A DNA stretch of 64,000 nucleotides, from the IMG/VR virus record IMGVR_UViG_3300030450_002056, positions 1 to 64,000 of that record. The stretch is one strand, 5' to 3'. The notes beneath the pieces were generated by a model. The model searched no databases and had not been told where the DNA came from. It worked only from the letters and a program-made list of their open reading frames with translations. How positions within the stretch are numbered: position 1 is the stretch's first letter; each line of letters begins with the position of its first letter. Positions 1-7,844 of the stretch are shown one piece after another. Source of the stretch: a virus. The translations under genes and the position numbers were made by a program.

Positions 1-668
1 TTATACAAACAAGGTAGTATAGGTAATGATTTAACTGGCCTAACAATATCAACTTCTGTTTCTGATACTTCATCCATAGGTTTAACAGTAGGCCATTCAA
101 CTAATTTATTACCATACCTACTTAACACCATTCTTGGTGCTTTTGCTAATTCTAATATATAACTTAATCCGCGCACACTATGTAAGTCTTCTTTCAATAT
201 AGGAATACAAAAATATGCCTCACCGTTCTCATCTTCACTACTTAGATTAACAGTATTCGGAACTCTTCTTAATCTATTAATTTGAATACCGCTATTATCT
301 AATGTAGATAGCCCAGTGTTTTTTAAATCTCTAAACCACGATTGTATTTCACGAATTTCATTTGCTTTCTTTCCATAAACAATTACATGGAATCCCTTAC
401 CACTAAAGAACATATCAAACTTAATGTCTTTCTTTAATAAATCTACTACTACTATTTTGAAATCCCCATAGGCTTCTTCAATTGTAGTTGCGTTATGTGC
501 ATCAAAATCTAAAAAGGCTCTATCTAATATAACAGAAGTATCTACTTTCATACTTTTATTTTTGATGTCGCTGAATCTAAATTCTTCAAAATCATAAATG
601 GTATAATACACATTCATTTTACCATTATATAGATTAATAAAATTAGCCAATTCATTCTTGTTCTTCAC
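1..668 (-). CDS. Archaeo-eukaryotic primase (PriS-like), truncated by window edge
   Basis: Primase catalytic subunit that would lay primers for viral DNA synthesis. About 222 N-terminal residues are visible; the frame leaves the window at base 1 without a stop. Numbering from the GTG at 668, the metal-binding DhD motif is FLDFDA (Asp54, Asp56), motif II is SGKGFH (89-94), and motif III is RVPNTVN (135-141). These three motifs in this order are diagnostic of the AEP superfamily. The GTG start overlaps the upstream gene by 17 bases; an ATG at 617 is the alternative. It lies at the distal end of the leftward replication operon, consistent with a replisome role. Whether a primase C-terminal or helicase domain follows cannot be seen. 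Confidence 0.75.
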   Translation of the reverse strand, partial: MKNKNELANFINLYNGKMNVYYTIYDFEEFRFSDIKNKSMKVDTSVILDRAFLDFDAHNATTIEEAYGDFKIVVVDLLKKDIKFDMFFSGKGFHVIVYGKKANEIREIQSWFRDLKNTGLSTLDNSGIQINRLRRVPNTVNLSSEDENGEAYFCIPILKEDLHSVRGLSYILELAKAPRMVLSRYGNKLVEWPTVKPMDEVSETEVDIVRPVKSLPILPCLY

Positions 669-1035
669 TACTTCTCTTGGAACTTGTGGGGCGTGTCTTA
701 GATGACTTCCCGCCCAAACTTCCTTTGGAAACTTCATTTTTATTATCCTCCTTAAACGATACTTTTGCTTCTTGTAATTCATTCTTTACAATTTCAGCAA
801 CCTTTTCTTTCAAAGTCTTTTGTATTACATTACTATATATTTGCCCAAACGGTGTTAATTCTTCTGCAAAAACATCAACATTCCATACCATATTTAATTT
901 ATCTTTTGTTGGTATATCATCGTAAATTGCTTCAGATATATTATCTATTGTAGAAGATACATTTGCTATTTCTGCAAAAGTCCACGCTTTCTTATTTAAT
1001 TCTTGTTTTACTAATTCTTTAATTTTATCACTCAT
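652..1035 (-). CDS. Unrecognised lysine/glutamate-rich protein
   Basis: 127 residues, not recognised. The ATG at 1035 is chosen because it forms a TAATG overlap with the upstream stop and follows a strong GGAGGG ribosome binding site; a longer reading from 1062 would lack this. The N-terminal half is predicted helical and the last 35 residues are a low-complexity Ser/Lys/Thr tail. It sits between the nuclease/zinc-ribbon genes and the primase, so an accessory replication role is possible but not shown. Confidence 0.7.
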   Translation of the reverse strand: MSDKIKELVKQELNKKAWTFAEIANVSSTIDNISEAIYDDIPTKDKLNMVWNVDVFAEELTPFGQIYSNVIQKTLKEKVAEIVKNELQEAKVSFKEDNKNEVSKGSLGGKSSKTRPTSSKRSSEEQE

Positions 1036-1244
1036 TAATATTCCCTCCTTTCTTCTATACAATCATCACAGATATGTTCGCCATTAAACCCTACTTGGTG
1101 TGCAGAATTCCATTTTCCACAAATATCACAATCCTTTTTCATTTGTTTTCTTTTTTTACCAAGTTTATCTGTTATTTCTTTCTGCTCTCTCTTTCTTCCC
1201 CTTTCATAATTATATTTTCTAGGTTTATTTTTTGTTCCACTCAT
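1035..1244 (-). CDS. Small zinc-ribbon protein
   Basis: 69 residues. A basic N-terminal half (many Lys/Arg) is followed by CDICGKWNSAH and CDDCIEE, a CxxC...CxxC zinc ribbon. The start at 1244 makes a TAATG overlap with the nuclease stop; an in-frame GTG three codons upstream is the alternative. Probably a nucleic-acid-binding protein; exact role unknown. Confidence 0.7.
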   Translation of the reverse strand: MSGTKNKPRKYNYERGRKREQKEITDKLGKKRKQMKKDCDICGKWNSAHQVGFNGEHICDDCIEERREY

Positions 1245-2116
1245 TATATCCACCCATCATCTAATGCCGCAGGGCATATACTATAGAAATCGCAATATTG
1301 AGAACAGGTTTTAGCATAAAACTTAGCAGGGAAATTTTGACCGCCATCAATTCTATCTTCATATGCTTTTAATAATTTAGTTATTGCCCTTAATACAGCA
1401 TTTGTGCTACTCTTCTTAACTGGTTCAACATAGGTATAATTTGATTCTGGATAATACCAACCCCAATGAGTTATTTCATTATTAGGGTCTAGTCCTTTTT
1501 CAGTTAGAATTTCATTCGGGCAATTATCATAGAGCATCTTGTAGAAAGCCATTTCCTTTCTCATATTAGTTGTCTTATAATCTTTCCATATTCCTGTTTT
1601 TAACTCCATCGGTATATGTTGATTATTTTCAATATACATCCTATCAATAATACCCTGTAAATGCACAGTATAGTCTTGATGCAATTCAACCTTTGGATTT
1701 AAGTCTTTTGGAATATGTATTTCAGCATCTAACATTACCTCATTAACTACAGGTAGAAAACTATCCAATTTATCTTCTGCCTTTGCATTTAAAAATAATG
1801 ATGCAGAATTAGAAGCCATAACCTTATAAATATCTGTATATTCGTCTATAGGGTATAGGCTCATAAAATATACCTTTAATTCATCTCCCGTCATATCTTC
1901 TGCCTTTTTAATATCAACTTGATTAAACCAATCTTCTCTACTATTATGCACAGTGCTACCTTTTAGCATGGCTTCAGTTTGGTCTGTTTTTCTCCCTTCT
2001 ATATATGAGAATTGATATTTAATAGGACACCAATTAAATGAACCCATAGAAGATTTACTTATTTTCAATATCGGTTCGTCTTTCGTATAATCCCAATCAT
2101 ATGTAAATTCTTTCAT
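1244..2116 (-). CDS. Cas4/RecB-family PD-(D/E)XK nuclease with Fe-S cysteine cluster
   Basis: 290-residue DNA exonuclease of the RecB/Cas4/AddB type, likely processing ends or recombination intermediates during replication. Visible motifs in order are an SKSSMGSFNWCPIKY N-terminal signature carrying the first cluster cysteine, a His in LKGSTVHNS, the catalytic Asp in LQGIIDRMYI, the ELK motif in PMELKTG, and a C-terminal CSQYCDFYSIC. The last gives the three remaining cysteines expected to hold a 4Fe-4S cluster. The ATG at 2116 overlaps the upstream stop (ATGA) and follows AGGAGGAAGA. The absence of any CRISPR array or other cas gene argues against a Cas4 role proper; free-standing homologues are common in archaeal viruses. 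Confidence 0.82.
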   Translation of the reverse strand: MKEFTYDWDYTKDEPILKISKSSMGSFNWCPIKYQFSYIEGRKTDQTEAMLKGSTVHNSREDWFNQVDIKKAEDMTGDELKVYFMSLYPIDEYTDIYKVMASNSASLFLNAKAEDKLDSFLPVVNEVMLDAEIHIPKDLNPKVELHQDYTVHLQGIIDRMYIENNQHIPMELKTGIWKDYKTTNMRKEMAFYKMLYDNCPNEILTEKGLDPNNEITHWGWYYPESNYTYVEPVKKSSTNAVLRAITKLLKAYEDRIDGGQNFPAKFYAKTCSQYCDFYSICPAALDDGWI

Positions 2117-2403
2117 TCTTCTTCCTCCTTTATGGGAATCCATCTACAACTTCTACAATTGTAGCATTCTTCGCGGTTCTCATCTATATTCTTTAATTGT
2201 CTATCCGCTTCTTCTTTTGTAAAGGCACTATATCCCCATTCATCGGGTTCTCGAATAGCCGAATACAAGTTTGCTTTTATTACTCTTTTTGGAGTATTAT
2301 TCCTTCTGAATCTAGTATAGACTTTAGGCTTTCTGTTAAGAGGATTCACTATCGCATTTAAGTATTCAACTTCTTTTCTACAATGATATTTAAATTCTTT
2401 CAT
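2113..2403 (-). CDS. Small protein with C-terminal cysteine cluster
   Basis: 96 residues, unrecognised. The basic N-terminal half contains RKPKVYTRFRRNN and the C-terminus has CYNCRSC followed by an acidic tail. Its stop overlaps the nuclease start by ATGA and its own start overlaps the next gene upstream, so translation is probably coupled. Metal binding is likely from the cysteines; function unknown. Confidence 0.65.
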   Translation of the reverse strand: MKEFKYHCRKEVEYLNAIVNPLNRKPKVYTRFRRNNTPKRVIKANLYSAIREPDEWGYSAFTKEEADRQLKNIDENREECYNCRSCRWIPIKEEEE

Positions 2404-2681
2404 TTTATATTCCCCTGATTATTTTCTCTCTCTCTCCTTAATTTATGTTTTCCTATGCGGGTTAGTGCTTTTTCATAACATTCTTCACATTTTATTGTAA
2501 CAGTAGGGTGATAATCATCGTCTAAGTTTTTATAATCATAAGAAAGCATATGAAAATGCTTTTCTATTCTTCTTCTAATATCATCTAACTTATAAGACGA
2601 GTTTGTAGCAGACTTAGGATGATAGTTCATTTTTATCTTGCGTAAAGTTTCTTCTTCCAATAATTCTATTATATCTTCCAT
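2400..2681 (-). CDS. Unrecognised small helical protein
   Basis: 93 residues beginning MEDIIELLEEE, with a single CEEC pair near residue 70. The ATG at 2681 is preferred over the ATG at 2696 because the bases between form the GTGGTAAA ribosome-binding context also used at 2896. That junction belongs to a 23-base exact repeat described separately. Function unknown. Confidence 0.6.
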   Translation of the reverse strand: MEDIIELLEEETLRKIKMNYHPKSATNSSYKLDDIRRRIEKHFHMLSYDYKNLDDDYHPTVTIKCEECYEKALTRIGKHKLRRERENNQGNIK

Positions 2682-2916
2682 TTTACCACCACTCATCTAA
2701 TCGGCCAGTCCTCAATTATCATCGCGAGCAGTTGCTCCCTAGCCCATGTATGGTTACAATATCCATGATACCGACAATTCTCTTTCGGGTTTTCTAGTGT
2801 TTCTATACAGATAAGGGCCAAATCGTGAGGCGACACTTTCACCCATGAACTCCCGCGATAAGTAGTTAAATCTTTTATTTTTTCTTCTCTATTCATTTTA
2901 CCACCACTCATCTAAT
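2679..2916 (-). repeat. 23-bp direct repeat at two gene junctions
   Basis: The same 23 bases occur at 2679-2701 and 2894-2916 on the minus strand, both ending in a start codon (core GATGAGTGGTGGTAAAATG). In one copy the bases encode the C-terminal LDEWW and stop of the polymerase fragment; in the other they straddle the stop of a different gene and are read in another frame. Confidence 0.85.
2693..2896 (-). CDS. Unrecognised small protein
   Basis: 67 residues starting MNREEK. The ATG at 2896 lies one base after the polymerase fragment's stop. Contains CRYHGYCNH, a possible metal site, and ends EDWPIR. No family recognised. Confidence 0.6.
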   Translation of the reverse strand: MNREEKIKDLTTYRGSSWVKVSPHDLALICIETLENPKENCRYHGYCNHTWAREQLLAMIIEDWPIR

Positions 2917-3803
2917 GACCTTTGCTTCAAGTCTTTCTTAATATCGTTAATATCCCAATTCATTGCCTCAAATATAGGTGCGGCCTTTCTCACTACTACT
3001 TCTGAATAGTGTTCCCAATCAGGAGTATAATCTTCAAAATCTTCTTCCAAGATACCTGATATATAATCAGGCCTAATATAGTTCCCCGTTAGTGGGTGCA
3101 TTAGTAGATGGCGATGATTTTGATTAACTTTCATAAACAAGAAAGAATCTTTAATTTCATTTCCTGTAACATGGTTATAAAAATATGCTCCCATTAAACC
3201 CGAACCAAAAGAAACCCTTTTACCATTTGATTTCCAATATTTACCTGTCTTCATTGCGCCTGTATATTCATGTTTATGTTCTCCAACGGATAAGGGTTTA
3301 TCTTCAAATATATGAAATGCCTTCTTACAATTCTCACAATACACATGGAAGCGTTCTTCTTTATAACTACTTCGCTTGATGATTTGATTTAATTCAATAT
3401 CACCACTCAATACATCATTGTATCTCTCACGAAGATAATCTAGAATTTCTATTTTAGTGCATCCATTAACCCACATCTTTAATGTGGTTATCTGAATTTC
3501 TTTTGCTAACTTAGTTTCTGATATTCTTTTTGCAGTAAAGCCAGTCATGAAGAATTCTTCTTCTTCTAAATATCTTCCATCTTTCCAAGAAATTAAACCT
3601 GCATTTCTATTCTTAGTTGCACCTACACCAAGACTACTAAAATACTTTTCAAATTCAAGCACTACAGGGTGTTCTTTTAATCCTAATACATTAGGGAATA
3701 TTTTTCTAACTTCTTCATTTAATTTAACTACTATTTCTTCTGCTTGCTCAACAGAATCTACTTGGCAATAAATCGAATCAGTATGACCATAAACTACCTT
3801 CAT
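2898..3803 (-). CDS. DNA polymerase B, C-terminal fragment (palm motif C and thumb)
   Basis: 301 residues forming the second half of a family B replicative polymerase. It opens directly on motif C, YGHTDSIY (residues 5-12); the usual form is YGDTDS, so the first Asp is His while the second (Asp9) is kept. Thumb sequence follows, including a CENCKKAF cysteine pair. The protein ends QRSLDEWW, a textbook PCNA-interacting (PIP) box. The ATG at 3803 overlaps the DUF2061 stop by ATGA with GGAAGA upstream. The N-terminal half is at 4211-5905. Together they total 865 residues, normal for an archaeal PolB, so the enzyme is presumably a two-chain polymerase as known from Methanothermobacter. Confidence 0.88.
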   Translation of the reverse strand: MKVVYGHTDSIYCQVDSVEQAEEIVVKLNEEVRKIFPNVLGLKEHPVVLEFEKYFSSLGVGATKNRNAGLISWKDGRYLEEEEFFMTGFTAKRISETKLAKEIQITTLKMWVNGCTKIEILDYLRERYNDVLSGDIELNQIIKRSSYKEERFHVYCENCKKAFHIFEDKPLSVGEHKHEYTGAMKTGKYWKSNGKRVSFGSGLMGAYFYNHVTGNEIKDSFLFMKVNQNHRHLLMHPLTGNYIRPDYISGILEEDFEDYTPDWEHYSEVVVRKAAPIFEAMNWDINDIKKDLKQRSLDEWW

Positions 3804-4006
3804 TCTTCCAATCCCCAATTAGTAGTTTGCCACGCTCTTTCATGGAAATAATAGAATACAAATTTAGTTAACACTTCAACTGTAATTATACTTGCGGCAA
3901 CTATAGAATCACCAGTAATAAACCATGCTATTACAAAAGTATCTAGCGTTGCTATTAATCTCCATGTTATCGCTTTCATTCCGCTTCTTTTCTTTGTTGC
4001 ACTCAT
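3800..4006 (-). CDS. DUF2061-like small membrane protein
   Basis: 68 residues matching the pattern of the DUF2061 family: KAITWRLIATLDTFVIAWF, then a hydrophobic segment, then FYYFHERAWQTTNWG. Two predicted membrane helices. Family function is unknown. It is inserted between the two halves of DNA polymerase B and overlaps both neighbours by ATGA, which suggests acquisition at a point where the polymerase gene was already, or thereby became, split. Confidence 0.8.
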   Translation of the reverse strand: MSATKKRSGMKAITWRLIATLDTFVIAWFITGDSIVAASIITVEVLTKFVFYYFHERAWQTTNWGLEE

Positions 4007-4101
4007 TCTTCTTCATCTCCATAAACAATATACATTCCTGTTTGCATACATTTGAATGTAGGATTATGTGGGAAATTTGTCGCTACTATTTTTTTACTCA
4101 T
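4003..4101 (-). CDS. Very small ORF in coupled chain
   Basis: 32 residues, MSKKIVATN at the start and GDEEE at the end. Too short to classify. Supported by ATGA overlaps with both neighbours, the same coupling seen at almost every real junction in this operon. Confidence 0.5.
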   Translation of the reverse strand: MSKKIVATNFPHNPTFKCMQTGMYIVYGDEEE

Positions 4102-4214
4102 TTATACAACCCCTCCATACAATCACACAGATGTCGCTTTTTATATGGCCCTCTGGAAGAATGAGGATTAAGAATTCCCCCACACTCCATACATTCTATA
4201 TCTTTCTCTATCAT
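4098..4214 (-). CDS. Very small zinc-ribbon protein
   Basis: 38 residues with CMECGG and CDC, a probable zinc ribbon. It starts by ATGA overlap with the stop of the polymerase N-terminal fragment. One of three small genes lying between the two polymerase fragments. Confidence 0.55.
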   Translation of the reverse strand: MIEKDIECMECGGILNPHSSRGPYKKRHLCDCMEGLYK

Positions 4215-5905
4215 AATTCTCTCACCCTAAATGCCGCCTCTCTAATTGCTTCTCTTGAACTAGCAGTAATGCTAGCGGCTAAATCAATATCACACCAACC
4301 GAATCCTTGATTACCAACAATGCCGTAGAAAGAGGCCATTAATCTTTTAACAGCCATTTGGTTATTATTCCACTTATTGTAATCTTCTTTAGTAGAAGAA
4401 TTTTTCATGTTAGTTTTATACTGATTCCTTAATGTTTTCAATTCCATAACAGAACGAGGAAGTAATCCTAATTTATCCGTTTTGTAATATAACATCTCAT
4501 GTTTTTCAACAGGAGAAAAATCTCTTGGAGTAGATATATTTACTGCAAACTCAGTTGGTTCGGTAGATTTAGTTTCCCATGAGATATTACGGGCAATCAT
4601 CATTGATGGGTATAGACCTGCAAAATCAAATGCCGCCACATTAAGATGCAATCCATTTGTTCCTTCAGATGTGGGGTCATAAATTAATGCCCCTTCATAA
4701 TCTTTACCATCTCTTTTACCACCTGTAGGGGCTTTCCAAGAAGCATTACGCATAAAGTATATAGAAGCCATGTGAGTTGCATGAAAACAAGCCTCAAACG
4801 GTGCTTTCAATATTCGTTGTAATGAAGTTATTGCATCAGTTAAGTTATTGTTATCATCAATCTTTCGTATTAAATCAACATCTATTAGTGCATATTCCAA
4901 ATATGTATCTGTATCTTCTTCCCATGCTCTTCTAAAGAATTCATTTTTTTCTGGGAATTTTTCACTAACAAGTTTCTTATTACCTAATATAGTTTCTGAA
5001 ACATAATCAAGTGATAAAGTTGGTAGTGTTCCTCTTTGGGAATCAATCCATTGTCGCTCAAATGCTAAATCTAAACTAACAACAATTCTACCTTTAATGG
5101 GCTGTTCTTTAGGGCCAAAAAAATCTCTATTGAATTTACTATCTCTAGAATTATATACATAATTAGAAACTTCTAATACAGGAGATAATAACCGAGCATC
5201 AATATTGTAAAATGCACATCTTTCTAATAATTTAGGTAGGTCGAATCTATTACCAAACCAAGCAATTAACATATCAGGGTCTTTTGCCGCACAATAATTT
5301 ACAAAAGTTCTTAACAACATTTCTTCATTCTGAGAAGTAATTAGAGTCACTTGAGAATCAGTATCAATTACAGGAGTATCTCTCTCATACAATTCATCAG
5401 TGGGAAACCAACAATAGAGTATGTATTCATCATCATAATTATCATAACAACTAATACAGGTAATTTTACCATCATGTTCTCCACCTTGTTGCCATTCCAT
5501 ATCCCAATACCACTTACGCATATCATATTCATGGTAAGGAACACCATCTATGAATCTATCAATTGATGCTCTGTAATGATACTGAACATCTGCTTCATAA
5601 GTTTGAGTATCATATAATTCCGTCATTTCTTTAGATACCACTTTTATTTCAGATGGATGATTACAAATTACTTTCGTCAGTTTTTCACCCTCTAAATTAT
5701 ACCACTCGCCTTCTTCATATCGCAGAGAATATACCTTACTGTTTTTCCATCTATCATTTTTATACATTTGGTCTGGCTTAAATGCAGTTTCTTTAACATA
5801 AAAATAAGGTGGGTAATCTGAAAATGGTATTATCTCAGATTCCCTTTCCTTATCTTCATTGCGCCATGCAAAATATATTCCTTTATTTGTATTTGATATT
5901 ATCAT
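4211..5905 (-). CDS. DNA polymerase B, N-terminal fragment (exonuclease, motifs A and B)
   Basis: 564 residues carrying the proofreading exonuclease and first part of the polymerase palm and fingers. Exo I is WYWDMEW (Asp135, Glu137), Exo II is FGNRFD (Asn219, Asp222), and Exo III is YALID (Tyr338, Asp342). Motif A is FDFAGLYPSM (Asp427) and motif B is KRLMASFYG (520-528). All exonuclease acidic residues are intact. The chain stops at FRVREL, just before motif C; the missing motif C and thumb are supplied by the gene at 2898-3803. The break is a clean stop and restart with no frameshift and no intein sequence at either edge. It is followed directly by the sliding clamp gene upstream, a typical replisome order. 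Confidence 0.9.
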   Translation of the reverse strand: MIISNTNKGIYFAWRNEDKERESEIIPFSDYPPYFYVKETAFKPDQMYKNDRWKNSKVYSLRYEEGEWYNLEGEKLTKVICNHPSEIKVVSKEMTELYDTQTYEADVQYHYRASIDRFIDGVPYHEYDMRKWYWDMEWQQGGEHDGKITCISCYDNYDDEYILYCWFPTDELYERDTPVIDTDSQVTLITSQNEEMLLRTFVNYCAAKDPDMLIAWFGNRFDLPKLLERCAFYNIDARLLSPVLEVSNYVYNSRDSKFNRDFFGPKEQPIKGRIVVSLDLAFERQWIDSQRGTLPTLSLDYVSETILGNKKLVSEKFPEKNEFFRRAWEEDTDTYLEYALIDVDLIRKIDDNNNLTDAITSLQRILKAPFEACFHATHMASIYFMRNASWKAPTGGKRDGKDYEGALIYDPTSEGTNGLHLNVAAFDFAGLYPSMMIARNISWETKSTEPTEFAVNISTPRDFSPVEKHEMLYYKTDKLGLLPRSVMELKTLRNQYKTNMKNSSTKEDYNKWNNNQMAVKRLMASFYGIVGNQGFGWCDIDLAASITASSREAIREAAFRVREL

Positions 5906-5912
5906 ATAATCA

Positions 5913-6677
5913 CTATCTTGGGCTAAATCTTGGTGCTTTTAATAGTAGTCTATTTGGGCTACGCATTAGTATTGGGAAATCATCTTTCATATAAATGATT
6001 ACAACTGAATTCATAAAGTTAGAAAATGGCCCTGCAATTGATACACCTGCCTCTTCTCCTTCTATCTGAATAGTATCAATACTCACTGATATGGTTTCAT
6101 TATTATCTGATGGGCTAGTAATATGTAATGCGTCTTCGGTAGCCTCTAAATTATAGATACCTGTATCAGTTACATCACAAGTATTAGTAGCATCTACCAG
6201 TAAGGCAGACTGCACTAATATTTTACATTCAAACGGGGTTTGGTTTTTACCAAATGTAGGCATAGTATCATCAGTAGGTAATTCTATCCCCTTGACCATG
6301 TTTATCATATCAAGATGGGGGTGTATTATTGTGAGAGGAATTGTTGCGCTTTTACCGCTACAATTAAACCGTATCACGTCACCAACTTCTATTGTGACTA
6401 CTCCCTTAAACGCCTTCAAATACTTTACCGTTTTAGGAATATCCAAAATACAATGACCTATATCTAATGCTAGAACCTCGTTATTAATAGGTATAGAATA
6501 GCAACACCCTGTTGTAGAGTCAGCATTGTATATTTCAATCCTATTATTTAGAACCTCTAATAAAGCATATTCTGAGATATTTTTATTTTTAGTGGAAGCA
6601 CCGCTTGGATATTTACCTTTTAATAATACTGCAGTTAATCCATCTATTAATATTTTATTGTTTATTGATATTTTCAT
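5913..6677 (-). CDS. Sliding clamp (PCNA-like)
   Basis: 254 residues, the usual PCNA length. Supporting features are the KISINNKILIDGL start, the EYALLEV strand, the domain connector near residue 130, and a C-terminal VVIIYMKDDFPILMR resembling the final strands and 'D-x-P-[LI]' motif of archaeal clamps. It would form a ring that tethers the polymerase. The start at 6677 overlaps the upstream ATPase stop by ATGA. The partner polymerase fragment ends in a PIP box, and clamp-loader genes lie 2.4 kb upstream. Overall similarity is weak, so family assignment rests on motifs plus context. Confidence 0.7.
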   Translation of the reverse strand: MKISINNKILIDGLTAVLLKGKYPSGASTKNKNISEYALLEVLNNRIEIYNADSTTGCCYSIPINNEVLALDIGHCILDIPKTVKYLKAFKGVVTIEVGDVIRFNCSGKSATIPLTIIHPHLDMINMVKGIELPTDDTMPTFGKNQTPFECKILVQSALLVDATNTCDVTDTGIYNLEATEDALHITSPSDNNETISVSIDTIQIEGEEAGVSIAGPFSNFMNSVVIIYMKDDFPILMRSPNRLLLKAPRFSPR

Positions 6678-7543
6678 ATTTTCCCTTCCCGTAATTCGGG
6701 AACACCAAACCATTGATTTTCTCCATTAGTAGAAAATACAGTCCAACTAGTTCCAACTAATACAGAGTTAGTTTTACTCGCTTCTAATGTAGCATTATAT
6801 GTTGTTACACCTTTATCTTTTATTTTAACAATATGCAACATTTGATTAAACCTTGCAGGTGTGCTTTTGTGCCAATCTGGAACTTCCCCCACTGGAACGG
6901 GATTATAGATATCCCCATAGATAGGTTTCATGTGTGTAATAAAGAACCTATTGGTTTCTAAATTACAAGCCATATCTAAAATTCTATCATTAATCCTATT
7001 TCTAATTTTCCAATCTAACGGGTTAACTTTAATTGAATCAGTTTCAAGAATAATTTGTCCGGTTCTCTTATTTGATTTTGCTAGATGGCTTCTTAATAAG
7101 TCACCCGCTCCCTCATATAATTTATCTACCCCATCAAGAATAAATGCCTTTACCTTTTCACCAGATTCAATCATGTCTTCAACGAATGTTATAAATGCTA
7201 AAGCATTATTCATTGATTCTTCCCAATTAGTAGAACCATCACGGTTAAGTTCAACTGGTTCAAATATGATTATATTCTCATCTTTGCCCCAACATGAACT
7301 CCATGTAGGTTCAGCACCCTTATCAAAATCTAAGACTGCTATTTTATAGCCTTCTTCTATTTCTGCTTCTGTCCTACAATCTAAGGCTAACCCAGTCTTA
7401 CCGACTTTAGGATTACCCGTAATAGAACAACATAAAAAGTGAGAATCCCTTTGGTTTCTCTTCTGAACTTGATTTAGTATCAGTTGCTTTCTTTGCTCAA
7501 ATGTTATTTCTTCTTCTTTATTTTCACTTGTATTCCACGACAT
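6674..7543 (-). CDS. RecA/RadA-superfamily ATPase, Sak4-like
   Basis: 289 residues. Walker A is GNPKVGKT (43-50), a VLDFDKGAEP strand follows, and Walker B is AFILDGVDKL (about 134). Lacks the N-terminal domain of cellular RadA, which fits the short phage Sak4 annealing/recombination ATPases. These usually sit beside a single-strand binding protein, as here (7801-9051). ATG at 7543 follows GGTGATAAA and overlaps the previous gene by 20 bases. Likely acts in recombination-dependent replication or repair of viral DNA. Confidence 0.75.
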   Translation of the reverse strand: MSWNTSENKEEEITFEQRKQLILNQVQKRNQRDSHFLCCSITGNPKVGKTGLALDCRTEAEIEEGYKIAVLDFDKGAEPTWSSCWGKDENIIIFEPVELNRDGSTNWEESMNNALAFITFVEDMIESGEKVKAFILDGVDKLYEGAGDLLRSHLAKSNKRTGQIILETDSIKVNPLDWKIRNRINDRILDMACNLETNRFFITHMKPIYGDIYNPVPVGEVPDWHKSTPARFNQMLHIVKIKDKGVTTYNATLEASKTNSVLVGTSWTVFSTNGENQWFGVPELREGKI

Positions 7544-7844
7544 TTTTATCACCATTGTAATACGGAGGGTTATCTTCTGTTATTCCTCCAAATTTAAATT
7601 TTGACCACTCAGATAAGATAGTATTTAATTCAGGTAAACTTACTTTAACCCTAACTTCTTTATTAGAGTCAGTATGTAATTTAAGCCAGTATTGGCCGGT
7701 ATCATCGTTTAACCTCCATGTGATAAACTCCACCTGCGCAAAACCGACAGCAAAACTATTACCATGAATTATAGAACTAGTAATGCTAAATTGTATGTAA
7801 TCACCACCAATCTTCTGACTCAACAATCTCAATTGTCTGCTCAA
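7524..7844 (-). CDS. Unrecognised protein between SSB-like and Sak4-like genes
   Basis: About 90-106 residues, predicted mainly beta. The start is unclear: the only upstream candidates are TTG codons inside the end of the preceding gene (7844). A GGTGATTAC sequence just after that gene's stop sits where a ribosome binding site would be, followed by ATA rather than ATG. Function unknown; the position suggests DNA metabolism. Confidence 0.55.
   Translation of the reverse strand: MSRQLRLLSQKIGGDYIQFSITSSIIHGNSFAVGFAQVEFITWRLNDDTGQYWLKLHTDSNKEVRVKVSLPELNTILSEWSKFKFGGITEDNPPYYNGDKNVVEYK

Noticed and set aside
1244-2116. Cas4 as part of a CRISPR locus
   Set aside because: No repeat-spacer array and no other cas gene in the window.
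3803-4211. Split intein joining the two polymerase halves
   Set aside because: No intein splice motifs or extra domains at the end of the N fragment or start of the C fragment; both edges are plain polymerase sequence.
6674-7543. MSWNTSEN start of the Sak4-like ATPase as another copy of the late peptide
   Set aside because: Only MSW matches; the following x-x-x-[ILV]-K part is absent and it is an early gene.
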